From NCBI GenBank assembly GCA_014651175.1, contig BMWJ01000015.1, forward strand, positions 81,364 to 145,363: a DNA stretch of 64,000 nucleotides, given 5' to 3'. The position numbers and the translations under genes are program-made. Positions 9,907-17,060 of the stretch are shown here, one piece after another; position 1 is the first letter of the stretch, and each line of letters starts with the position of its first letter. This stretch comes from Streptomyces clavifer. GTDB lineage: Bacteria > Actinomycetota > Actinomycetes > Streptomycetales > Streptomycetaceae. A model generated the notes under the pieces. The model saw only the letters and a program-made list of their open reading frames with translations, ran no database searches and was not told the DNA's origin.

Positions 9907-10533
9907 TCAGGGGGCGTACTTGTAGCCCACCCGCCGGACGGTCTGGATCGAACGGCGGTGCTCCGCCCCCAGCTTGCGGCGCAGCCTGGCGACATGGACG
10001 TCGACGGTGCGCCCGTCGCCCACATGTCCGTAACCCCAGACCGTCGTCACCAGCTGATCGCGGGTGTGCACCCGGTGCGGGTGCGCCACCAGGTGCGCCA
10101 GCAGCTCGAATTCGAGGTACGTGAGGTCGAGCACGACGCCGTCCACGGCGGCGGTGCGCCGGGTGGAGTCGATCCGCACGGGCCCGCCCGCCGGAGCCTC
10201 GGTGGCCGGCTCCGGCACGAGCTGCCGGTGCTGGGCGGTGGCCACGGCCCCGGCGAGGGCCGGCTGCTGGTCGGCCGGGACGAGAACCAGGTAGCCGACC
10301 ATCGGCGGCCGGCCCGGCAGCGCCGGCAAGGTGTGCTGGGGGGCGGGCAGCCAGGTGGCACCCGGCGGCAGGAAGCCGGCCACGTCGGGGAGCTCGGCGA
10401 CCTCGTCACGGTCGACGGCACGCAGCCGGGGGCGGTTCGGGGACAGGGCGGTGCGGGCGGTGGTGGCCGCAGCGGACACCGTGGACGCCGCGGTGGCGGC
10501 GGACGCGGTGGAGAAGGTGCGAGTGTTCGCCAT
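9907..10533 (-). CDS. OmpR-type winged-helix transcriptional regulator without receiver domain
   Basis: Protein of 208 residues. The C-terminal 100 residues form an OmpR/PhoB-type winged helix, with LTYLEFELLAHLVAHPHRVH, RDQLVTTVWGYG, RTVDVHVARLRRKLG and the terminal wing RRVGYKYAP. The N-terminal half has no receiver domain and no phosphoacceptor aspartate; it is Ala and Thr rich and then Pro rich. This type is common in Streptomyces next to glnII. The start ATG at 10533 (MANTRTFSTAS) is placed where the conserved-looking Ala/Thr-rich leader begins. It probably acts without a partner kinase. The target is unknown. Confidence 0.88.
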   Translation of the reverse strand: MANTRTFSTASAATAASTVSAAATTARTALSPNRPRLRAVDRDEVAELPDVAGFLPPGATWLPAPQHTLPALPGRPPMVGYLVLVPADQQPALAGAVATAQHRQLVPEPATEAPAGGPVRIDSTRRTAAVDGVVLDLTYLEFELLAHLVAHPHRVHTRDQLVTTVWGYGHVGDGRTVDVHVARLRRKLGAEHRRSIQTVRRVGYKYAP

Positions 10534-10612
10534 GAGGGTCAGCTCTTTCGCGCGAGAGGTCGTCGAGGGACGTACGTCGTGCGCGCGGGCCGAAGGCCGG
10601 GGTGAGGCGGCT

Positions 10613-10741
10613 TTAGAGGGCCTGCGCGTTCCACGCGCGGCAACACACCCGGTCGAAGTCATGATGCTGACGGGAGGGCCAGAACGGCTCGAGGTCGCTG
10701 CGACCCGACGAGGTGTACTGGAAGCTGGCCATGTCCTCCAT
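10613..10741 (-). CDS. Possible small protein of 42 residues with a CC motif
   Basis: Open frame of 43 codons upstream of the winged-helix regulator, reading MEDMASFQYTSSG at the start and VCCRAWNAQAL at the end. Almost every third position is G or C, as in real Streptomyces genes. A GGAGG lies two bases before the internal ATG at 10732, which is closer than usual, so the start is unsure. The adjacent cysteines recall regulatory leader peptides, but nothing in the downstream regulator points to cysteine metabolism. I do not recognise a family. It could also be untranslated leader sequence. Confidence 0.4.
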   Translation of the reverse strand: MEDMASFQYTSSGRSDLEPFWPSRQHHDFDRVCCRAWNAQAL

Positions 10742-10845
10742 TGAAGCAGAGATTGCGGCTGTGCATCAGAGCCCTCTCACCCGTCGATACGGTCCCGCCG
10801 AGTTACCTTCCTCACCTGCCACTTCCCCCTCCGGGCCCCGCCCGC

Positions 10846-10882
10846 CAGGCACGGGGCGGTCCCACGGCCCGCCCCGTGCCTG
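10846..10882. terminator. Terminator-like hairpin downstream of glnII
   Basis: Perfect 14-base inverted repeat (CAGGCACGGGGCGG and complement) with a 9-base loop, distal to the larger hairpin that directly follows glnII. The two together form a double terminator between glnII and the small frame upstream of the regulator. Confidence 0.65.
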
Positions 10883-10906
10883 GTCCGCGCGAGGAGGCCC
10901 CGCACA

Positions 10907-10946
10907 CAGCGAGGGCGCCCACCGCGGCCGGTGGGCGCCCTCGCTG
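10907..10946. terminator. Terminator hairpin after glnII
   Basis: Perfect 18-base arms (CAGCGAGGGCGCCCACCG and complement) with a 4-base loop, beginning 16 bases after the glnII stop on the minus strand. It is the likely primary glnII terminator. Confidence 0.8.
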
Positions 10947-10961
10947 CACGTGGGGTGCGGA

Positions 10962-12005
10962 TCAGACCTGGTCGGCCTTCTCCAGCGCGGTGCAGCAGGT
11001 GTCGACGATCAGCCGCGTGACGACGTACGGGTCGACGTTGGCGTTCGGGCGACGGTCCTCGATGTAGCCCTTCTGGTCCTGCTCGACCTGCCACGGGATG
11101 CGGACCGAGGCGCCGCGGTTGGAGACGCCGTAGCTGTACTCGTTCCACGGGGCGGTCTCGTGCAGGCCGGTCAGACGGTCGTCGATGCCCGCGCCGTAGT
11201 TCTTGACGTGGTCCATCGGCTTCGAGCCCTCACCGAGCGACTCGGCCGCGGTGATGATCGCCTCGTAGCCCTCGCGCATGGCCTTCGTGGAGAAGTTGGT
11301 GTGCGCGCCCGCACCGTTCCAGTCACCCTTGACCGGCTTCGGGTCCAGCGTCGCGGAGACGTTGAAGTCCTCGGCGGTGCGGTACAGCAGCCAGCGCGCG
11401 ATCCACAGGTGGTCGGAGACCTCCAGCGGGGAGACCGGTCCGACCTGGAACTCCCACTGGCCGGGCATGACCTCGGCGTTGATGCCGGAGATGGCCAGAC
11501 CGGCCTGCAGGCAGTTGTCGAGGTGCTTCTCGACGATGTCGCGGCCGAAGATCTCGTCCGCGCCCACACCGCAGTAGTAGCCGCCCTGCGCGGCCGGGAA
11601 GCCGCCCTCGGGGAAGCCCAGCGGGCGGTGGCCGTCGAAGAAGGTGTACTCCTGCTCGATGCCGAAGATCGGCTCCTGGCCCGCGAACTGTTCGGCGACC
11701 GGGCGCAGCTCGGCGCGGGTGTTGGACTCGTGCGGAGTCATGTCGATGTTGAAGACCTCGCACAGGACGAGGATGTCGTCACCGCCGCGGATCGGGTCCG
11801 GACACGCGAAGACCGGCTTCAGCACCCGGTCGGAGGCGTGGCCCTCGGCCTGGTTGGTGCTCGAACCGTCGAAGCCCCAGATGGGCAGATCCGCCACGCC
11901 CTGCGAGGGGCTGCCGGCCATGATCTTCGTCTTGGAACGAAGCTTGGCGGTCGGCTCGGTGCCGTCGATCCAGATGTACTCAGCCTTGAACGTCACGGAC
12001 GCCAT
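10962..12005 (-). CDS. glnII: Type II glutamine synthetase
   Basis: Cytosolic ATP-dependent glutamate-ammonia ligase of 347 residues, the usual length of the eukaryote-like GSII of Streptomyces. Recognisable stretches are WGFDGSSTNQAEGHASDR near the N-terminus, the glutamate and metal segment FGIEQEYTFFD, and NGAGAHTNFSTKAMRE in the catalytic core. It lacks the adenylylation tyrosine region of GSI, so control is mainly transcriptional. The ATG at 12005 follows AAAGG. Four GlnR half-sites lie 47-84 bases upstream, so nitrogen starvation should induce it. It works in parallel with glnA, also in this window. Confidence 0.97.
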   Translation of the reverse strand: MASVTFKAEYIWIDGTEPTAKLRSKTKIMAGSPSQGVADLPIWGFDGSSTNQAEGHASDRVLKPVFACPDPIRGGDDILVLCEVFNIDMTPHESNTRAELRPVAEQFAGQEPIFGIEQEYTFFDGHRPLGFPEGGFPAAQGGYYCGVGADEIFGRDIVEKHLDNCLQAGLAISGINAEVMPGQWEFQVGPVSPLEVSDHLWIARWLLYRTAEDFNVSATLDPKPVKGDWNGAGAHTNFSTKAMREGYEAIITAAESLGEGSKPMDHVKNYGAGIDDRLTGLHETAPWNEYSYGVSNRGASVRIPWQVEQDQKGYIEDRRPNANVDPYVVTRLIVDTCCTALEKADQV

Positions 12006-12051
12006 CCTTTGCGGGTGCTGCGGTCTATGGTGCGCAGCTTCGCAAGGTGCG

Positions 12052-12089
12052 ATTTCCCGACCGTTGCCCGAATGTGAACCCGGTGTTAC
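12052..12089 (-). promoter_or_regulatory. GlnR half-site array upstream of glnII
   Basis: On the minus strand four pentamers occur at a regular 11-base period: GTAAC, TTCAC, GCAAC and GAAAT, each separated by six bases. The first two match the a-site (gTnAC) and the last two the b-site (GaAAC) of the GlnR box known from Streptomyces nitrogen genes. Position just upstream of glnII fits activation by GlnR. Confidence 0.75.
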
Positions 12090-12201
12090 CGAGGTTTTCC
12101 CGAAGTGCCGGACGGCAGGTCCCCGCGGCCACGGGGCGTCTCACCCTGCGGCGCACTGGATACGGTCCGTGCCCCGGACCCGGCCGGGGCACACTGGCGG
12201 C

Positions 12202-13146
12202 ATGACCACACCCGCTGCCTCCGGTCCGGCCGCCTCCCGTACCCCGATACGGATCGGCCTCGTCGGCGCCGGCCCCTGGGCCCGCCTGACCCACGCCCCG
12301 GCCCTCGCGGCCCACCCCGATGTCGAGCTGAGCGGGGTCTGGGGCCGCAGGCCCGAGGCCGCGGACGCGCTCGCCGCCGCCCACGGCACCCGGGCGTACA
12401 CGGGCGAGGCGGGCATCGACGCGCTCCTCGCCGTCAGCGACGCGGTCGCCTTCGCCGTGCCGCCGGACATCCAGGCACCGCTGGCCGCGCGGGCCGCCGC
12501 CGCCGGATGCCACCTCCTGATGGACAAGCCGGTCGCGACGACGGTGGCGGGCGCGCGCGAGGTGGCCGAGGCCGCCGAGCGGGCCCAGGTCGCCTCCGTG
12601 GTCTTCTGCACGCTCCGGTTCGCGCCCGGGACAGCCGGATGGATCGCCGAACAGGCCGCGTCGGGCGGCTGGTTCACGGCCCGCGCCCAGTGGATCGGGG
12701 CGCTGTACGCCCCGGGCACGAGCAACGAGTTCGCCGCCTCGCCCTGGCGCCGCGAGAAGGGGGCGCTGTGGGACGTCGGCCCGCACGCGCTCTCCGTGCT
12801 GATCCCGGTGCTGGGCGACGTGACGGAGGTGACGGCGGCCCGCGGCCCGGCCGACGCCACGCATCTGCTGCTCCGGCACACCTCCGGTGCGTCCAGCACG
12901 GTGACGCTCGCGCTGGACGCACCGGTGGGCGCGACGGGGACGGAGGTCGAATTCAGGGGCGAGCGGGGGACGAGCCTCCTGCCCGCGGGCTACGACGACG
13001 CGCTCGCCGCGTTCCGGGTGGCGCTGGACGCGCTGATCGGCGCGGCGCGCACGGGAGTGGCGCACCCCTGTGACGTGCGCTTCGGGCTGCGGCTCACGGA
13101 GGTGCTGGCGCAGGCCGAGGCGGGCCTGGGACCGGTACGGGCCTGA
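12202..13146 (+). CDS. Gfo/Idh/MocA family NAD(P)-dependent oxidoreductase
   Basis: Cytosolic dehydrogenase of 314 residues. The N-terminal Rossmann fold starts RIGLVGAGPWARLTHAP (glycine motif GxGxxA), with the strand-end LSGVWGRRPEAADALA selecting the cofactor. The signature lysine is in LLMDKPVATT, equivalent to the EKP motif of the family, and the C-terminal sheet domain includes LWDVGPHALSVLIPVLG, where the histidine is typical. The substrate is probably a sugar or polyol, but nothing nearby identifies it. It is divergent from glnII, and its upstream region holds the GlnR array, though that array is oriented to glnII. Confidence 0.9.
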   Translation: MTTPAASGPAASRTPIRIGLVGAGPWARLTHAPALAAHPDVELSGVWGRRPEAADALAAAHGTRAYTGEAGIDALLAVSDAVAFAVPPDIQAPLAARAAAAGCHLLMDKPVATTVAGAREVAEAAERAQVASVVFCTLRFAPGTAGWIAEQAASGGWFTARAQWIGALYAPGTSNEFAASPWRREKGALWDVGPHALSVLIPVLGDVTEVTAARGPADATHLLLRHTSGASSTVTLALDAPVGATGTEVEFRGERGTSLLPAGYDDALAAFRVALDALIGAARTGVAHPCDVRFGLRLTEVLAQAEAGLGPVRA

Positions 13147-13323
13147 GGACCGCCCGCCGCCGAGTGCCGTCGCCGGCCCGGTACGGACGCGCGACGAGGC
13201 CCGCGTGACACGTGGGGCTCCTGTCCGCCCCGGCCGGGCGGGGGACCCCGCGACCGGCCCGGACGCGTGCGCGCCCCCGCGTCCGCGTGGCCGGACGCCT
13301 CGTTCCGACGGCCGCGACCCGTG

Positions 13324-14742
13324 TCATTCCGGGGGCAGTGCCCGGCACAGTGCCTCCAGGGCCGGCGCGTACGCGTGCTCGGCGGGGGTCGCGTACCCCA
13401 CGACCAGCCCGTCCCTCCCGGCCCCGGCGGCCGGGTGCAGGTACCCGGCGAGCCCTTCGACCGCCAGCCCCTGCCAGGCCGCGGCCCGCACCACCGAACG
13501 CTCCGTGCCGCGCGGCAGTTCCAGCACGGCGTGCAGCCCCGCCGCGATCCCGGACACCCGGACCTGCGGGGCGCGCCGCTCCAGCGCCGCCACGAGCTGG
13601 TCGCGACGGCGCCGGTGGCGCTGCCGCATCCGGCGCACCTGGCGGTCGTACGCCCCCGACCCGACGAAGTCCGCGAGGGTCAGCTGCTCCGTGGCGCTCG
13701 ACCACTGCTCCCGCTCGCCCTTCGCCGCGACGACACCGTCCACCAGCCGCTCGGGCAGCACCATCCAGCCGATCCGCAGCGTGGGCGAGAGACTCTTGCT
13801 GACCGAACCCAGCAGCACCACGTGCTCCGGATCGAGCCCCTGCACGGCCCCCACCGGCTGCCGGTCGTAGCGGAACTCCCCGTCGTAGTCGTCCTCCACG
13901 ACCAGACCGCCCGTCGCCCGCGCCCAGTCGACGACGGCCGCCCGGCGCTCCGGGTGCAGCGGGCCGCCCGTCGGGAACTGGTGCGCGGGGGTGAGCAGCA
14001 CCGCACGCTCGCCCCGCCCCAACTCCCGCACGAGCGCCCCGTCCCCGTCGACGGTGACCGGCCGGGTCCGGACCCCCCGGGCAGCCAGCAGCTCCCGGTG
14101 GTACGGCAGTCCGTACGCCTCCACCGCCCACGGCCCGCCCACCACCTCCGCCAGCAGCCGCAGCGCGTGCGCGGCGCCCGAACAGAGCACGATCCGGTCC
14201 GCGGAGGTCCGCACACCCCGCACCCGGGCGAGGTAGCCGGCCAGCGCCTCCCGCAGCTCCGGCCGGCCCTGCGGGTCACCGGGCCCGAACGCGTCGTGCG
14301 GGGCCCGCGTCAGCGCCCGCCGGGCCGAGGCCACCCAGGCGCTCCGGGGGAAGGCGGAGGGGTCGGGCTTCCCCTGCACCAGATCGTGGACCGGGCGGGC
14401 GGCCCGCTCGGGGGTGCGCCGCCGGTGGGCCCGGGCGAGAGGGACGGCCCGTTCGGCGACCCTGGTCCCCGAGCCCTGCCGGGCGGCCAGCCAGCCCTCG
14501 GCGACGAGCTCGGCGTAGGCGTCGGCCACGGTGTTGCGGGCCAGCCCGAGGTCGGCGGCGAGCGAACGGTACGGCGGCAGCCGGGCCCCCGGCGCCAGTC
14601 GGCCGCTCCGGACCGCGTCGCGCAGCGCCCGCATCAGGACGGCCCGCCGATTGCCCGTGCCTCTGAGCTCCAACGGCAGGTCACTGCCCAGGACCTCCGC
14701 CGAATTGACCCATGAATCCACCACTGGAATGCACCCCGTCAC
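13324..14742 (-). CDS. MocR/PdxR-type regulator (GntR domain fused to aminotransferase fold)
   Basis: Protein of 472 residues. A GntR winged helix (about 25-95) contains LPPYRSLAADLGLARNTVADA. It is joined by a linker to a fold type I aminotransferase domain (about 125-470) with the aspartate and tyrosine segment VVEDDYDGEFRYDR and the PLP lysine in LGSVSKSLSPTLRIGW. Members often control vitamin B6 or amino-acid genes using PLP as co-ligand. The GTG at 14742 lies 11 bases after TAGGAGG. It is divergent from the AhpD-like gene with only 29 bases between the two starts, so it very probably regulates that gene. Confidence 0.92.
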   Translation of the reverse strand: MTGCIPVVDSWVNSAEVLGSDLPLELRGTGNRRAVLMRALRDAVRSGRLAPGARLPPYRSLAADLGLARNTVADAYAELVAEGWLAARQGSGTRVAERAVPLARAHRRRTPERAARPVHDLVQGKPDPSAFPRSAWVASARRALTRAPHDAFGPGDPQGRPELREALAGYLARVRGVRTSADRIVLCSGAAHALRLLAEVVGGPWAVEAYGLPYHRELLAARGVRTRPVTVDGDGALVRELGRGERAVLLTPAHQFPTGGPLHPERRAAVVDWARATGGLVVEDDYDGEFRYDRQPVGAVQGLDPEHVVLLGSVSKSLSPTLRIGWMVLPERLVDGVVAAKGEREQWSSATEQLTLADFVGSGAYDRQVRRMRQRHRRRRDQLVAALERRAPQVRVSGIAAGLHAVLELPRGTERSVVRAAAWQGLAVEGLAGYLHPAAGAGRDGLVVGYATPAEHAYAPALEALCRALPPE

Positions 14743-14771
14743 CGGTCACCGAACCTCCTAGATTCGTACCC

Positions 14772-15269
14772 ATGACGACGACAGAGATCAAGCCCGGCAC
14801 CGGCACGACCCCCACCGCCTCCACCGTCCGGCTCAATTTCGCGCAGGCCGCGCCCAAGGTCTTCCGCGCCGTGGTCGGCCTGGACGCCGCAGCCCGCGAG
14901 AGCCTGGACCCGGCCCTCGTGGAGCTGGTCCAGATCCGCTCCTCGCACCTCAACCACTGCGCGTACTGCCTCCACATGCACACCACCGACGCCCGGAAGG
15001 CGGGCGAGAGCGAGGAGCGGCTGCACATGGTCGCCGTCTGGCAGGAGGCGGCGCACTTCTTCACGGAGAAGGAACAGGCGGCCCTCGCCCTCACGGACGC
15101 GGTCACCCGCGTCGCCGACGCCGGCGTGCCGGACGCCGTGTACGAGCGTGCCGCGGCCCACTTCGACGAGCGGGAGCTGGCCGGACTGCTGGCCCTGATC
15201 CTCACGATCAACACCTGGAACCGCATCGCCCTCGCCACGGCCAAGCGCGCCGGCACCGACGGGCGCTGA
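14772..15269 (+). CDS. AhpD-like carboxymuconolactone decarboxylase family protein
   Basis: Cytosolic protein of 165 residues with the alkylhydroperoxidase AhpD core. The motif HLNHCAYCLHMHTTDARKAG holds the two redox cysteines and the downstream histidine that relay protons in this family. LWQE-type helices follow (MVAVWQEAAHFFTEKEQAAL). Such proteins reduce peroxides or peroxiredoxin partners, and many are under divergent MocR or TetR control. The ATG at 14772 is the first start compatible with the short divergent intergenic region. Its promoter overlaps that of the MocR gene, which points to direct control by that regulator. Confidence 0.92.
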   Translation: MTTTEIKPGTGTTPTASTVRLNFAQAAPKVFRAVVGLDAAARESLDPALVELVQIRSSHLNHCAYCLHMHTTDARKAGESEERLHMVAVWQEAAHFFTEKEQAALALTDAVTRVADAGVPDAVYERAAAHFDERELAGLLALILTINTWNRIALATAKRAGTDGR

Positions 15270-15319
15270 CCCGCCGCCGATGACAGGGGCTCCGGGCCCG
15301 CGGCCCGGTGCCCCTCGGC

Positions 15320-15679
15320 TCACCGCCCGAGAGCGTCCCGCACGGCCTCCTCCGACCGGGCCACCACCGCGGTCCCGTCCTGCGCGGTGATGATCGGCCG
15401 CTGGATCAGCTTCGGGTGCTCGGCCAGCGCCGAGATCCACCGCTCGCGCGAACCGGCGTCCTTGGGCCAGTCCTCGAGCCCCAGCTCCCCGGCGTCCGCC
15501 TCCCGGGTCCGGGTGATGTCCCAGGGCTCCAGCCCGAGCCGGTCGAGCACGGCCCGGATCTCGTCGGGGGAGGGCACGTCCTCCAGGTAGCGGCGGACCG
15601 TGTACTCGGCGCCCTCGGCATCGAGCAGATCCACCGCGCTGCGGCATTTCGAGCAGGCGGGATTGATCCAGATCTCCAT
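15320..15679 (-). CDS. ArsC/Spx family thioredoxin-fold protein
   Basis: Protein of 119 residues with a thioredoxin-like ArsC fold. The N-terminus MEIWINPACSKCRSAVDLL has a CxxC motif where arsenate reductase has its catalytic cysteine, and LIQRPIITAQDGTAVVARS matches the conserved RPI segment. Typical ArsC length is near 115-140. It may be an arsenate reductase or a general thiol reductase; no arsenic efflux gene is adjacent. It converges with the AhpD-like gene and diverges from the 89-residue gene. Confidence 0.88.
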   Translation of the reverse strand: MEIWINPACSKCRSAVDLLDAEGAEYTVRRYLEDVPSPDEIRAVLDRLGLEPWDITRTREADAGELGLEDWPKDAGSRERWISALAEHPKLIQRPIITAQDGTAVVARSEEAVRDALGR

Positions 15680-15708
15680 GGGGCCAAGGGTACGGGAGGG
15701 ATCCCCGA

Positions 15709-15732
15709 AATAGCCTCTGGCCAGGGGCTATT
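15709..15732. promoter_or_regulatory. 24-bp near-perfect palindrome overlapping a promoter
   Basis: Arms AATAGCC and GGCTATT flank a CTGGCCAG core; only one base pair of the 24 breaks symmetry. Its right end shares the TT of the -35-like element at 15731, a position expected for a repressor operator. No binding protein can be named. Confidence 0.55.
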
Positions 15733-15753
15733 GTCAGTGGGAGGCAGTAAAAT
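15731..15753 (+). promoter_or_regulatory. RecA-NDp-like (PafBC-type) DNA-damage promoter
   Basis: TTGTCAGTG, eight bases, then TAAAAT: every defined position of the actinobacterial LexA-independent damage promoter consensus (TTGTCRGTG-N8-TANNNT) is matched. The ATG of the 89-residue gene is 45 bases downstream of the -10 element. In mycobacteria this promoter class is activated by PafBC after DNA damage. Confidence 0.75.
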
Positions 15754-15797
15754 GGAGGGAGTTCGTGAGGGTTCCACCACCTGCCAGGAGGTAGCCG

Positions 15798-16067
15798 ATG
15801 GCCGTTGCCGCAGCCACGACCGAGCCGCTCCACCCGCCCCTTCGGAAGAAGCCGCTGCCCGCGGGCCGGCCCCGCGAGTGGTACGTCTCGCACAACCGCC
15901 GTCTCAAGGCCATGCGCCTGGCGATCGCCCTTCTCGACACGGGCGTCTACCAGCCGTCGAGCGCCGACAACAGCAGGATCCGCGCGGCCGCCGACCGACT
16001 CGCCATCCACCCGCCGTCCGACACCACCTGCCGCATGGTCCGCACGCTGATCCGCCACGGCCGCTGA
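15798..16067 (+). CDS. Conserved small basic protein of unknown function, likely damage-inducible
   Basis: Protein of 89 residues. The ATG follows a strong AGGAGG box. The sequence is basic, with RKKPLPAGRPREWYVSHNRRL in the first half, the helix LKAMRLAIALLDTGVY and then a segment SSADNSRIRAAADRLAIH that looks like a helical nucleic-acid binding surface. No catalytic motif or membrane segment is seen. I do not recognise a named family. The RecA-NDp-type promoter and the palindrome directly upstream suggest that it is induced by DNA damage and may also be repressed by another factor. A hairpin follows at 16076-16108. Confidence 0.85.
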   Translation: MAVAAATTEPLHPPLRKKPLPAGRPREWYVSHNRRLKAMRLAIALLDTGVYQPSSADNSRIRAAADRLAIHPPSDTTCRMVRTLIRHGR

Positions 16068-16075
16068 CACCCGCC

Positions 16076-16108
16076 GTCCGTGCCCCCGGGTCGTCCGGGG
16101 GCACGGAC
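16076..16108. terminator. Terminator hairpin
   Basis: Perfect 14-base inverted repeat (GTCCGTGCCCCCGG and complement), 5-base loop, starting nine bases after the stop codon of the 89-residue gene. Confidence 0.8.
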
Positions 16109-16147
16109 GCGCCCCGCGATGTCGGAGGGTGGTGCCACACTGCGCGC

Positions 16148-16954
16148 ATGTCACTGACCGACCTGACCTTCGACCACTGGCGCGCCCTGGACCGGGACAC
16201 CGCCGTGCGGTACGCCGAGGAAGCGGCCCGCCACGTGGACGGCCGTCTCGTCCGGCTGGGCGGCACACCGCACCTCGGAGGCGTGGTGCACCACGCCGTC
16301 GTCGAACGTGCGGGTGAGCTCTACGCGCTGATACCCGGGGGCGAGGTGACCGTCGGCTTCGACCCCGACGCCTGGCAGCCGCTGCCCGAACAGCTCGTCT
16401 CCTACCGGGCGGAGAGCCTCGGCGGAGGCTTCGGCTTCGACGAGGACCCGCGCGCCCACCTGGCACGCGTGATGTCCCCGCGGCGCACGGTCGCGCTGCC
16501 CACCGTGCTGATGGCGGTGGAGGCCGAGCCGCTCCCCGAGCTCCCCGCCCTGGTCCCCGCCCTGCTGGCCGGGCGCGGTCTGCGGGTGCCGGGCCCCGAC
16601 GCGTGGGAGCACGCCTGCGGCGTCGGCGCCGCGACCCTGTTCCGCTGGGGTGACGACTGCCCGCAGGGCGCCCCGTACGGCACGGAGGGAACGGGCCCGC
16701 GGCACGCGCCGAACGCCTTCGGGCTGCACATCGCCTACGACGTCTACGACACCGCCGAGATGACCGCCGACCCCGGTTCCGTATACGGCGGGGACGGCGG
16801 CGAGGCGGTCTGCGGGGGCTACGGCACCTTCATGGAGTGGCTGCCACTGGCCACCGCCCACCACAACCCGTCCATGGCGGAGTTCCTCAACGGTCCGGAC
16901 GGCGAAGACGCGTTCGAGGACTTCAAGGTCCGCCCGGTCATCGATCTGGACTGA
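16148..16954 (+). CDS. Protein with a formylglycine-generating-enzyme (SUMF1)-like domain
   Basis: Protein of 268 residues. The N-terminal half has no recognised motif. From about residue 150 it follows the FGE-sulfatase pattern: PDAWEHACGVGAATLFRWGDD matches the segment ending in the WG motif, and HAPNAFGLHIAYDVYDTAEM matches the PNaFGLyDM segment, followed by a Gly-rich run and MEWLP in place of the usual GNVWEW. The copper-binding cysteines of true FGE are not evident in their usual context, so formylglycine formation is doubtful. It may be a binding version of the fold. The ATG at 16148 is the first in-frame start after the terminator. Confidence 0.75.
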   Translation: MSLTDLTFDHWRALDRDTAVRYAEEAARHVDGRLVRLGGTPHLGGVVHHAVVERAGELYALIPGGEVTVGFDPDAWQPLPEQLVSYRAESLGGGFGFDEDPRAHLARVMSPRRTVALPTVLMAVEAEPLPELPALVPALLAGRGLRVPGPDAWEHACGVGAATLFRWGDDCPQGAPYGTEGTGPRHAPNAFGLHIAYDVYDTAEMTADPGSVYGGDGGEAVCGGYGTFMEWLPLATAHHNPSMAEFLNGPDGEDAFEDFKVRPVIDLD

Positions 16955-16968
16955 CCGGCGAACGGAGT

Positions 16969-16992
16969 GTGACGTGTCACAGACAACGTGAC
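16969..16992. promoter_or_regulatory. GTGAC repeat cluster upstream of the oxygenase gene
   Basis: GTGAC at 16969, GTCAC at 16976 (together a 12-bp palindrome) and a third GTGAC at 16988 lie in the 106-bp gap before the oxygenase gene. This gap has lower G+C than its surroundings. It is a possible operator for the cassette; the binding factor is unknown. Confidence 0.35.
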
Positions 16993-17060
16993 GGCACTAT
17001 GGGAACTTCAACTCTGTTACTCCTCAGTTGAGTTACCGACGCGCGCGTGGAGAGGGTCGA

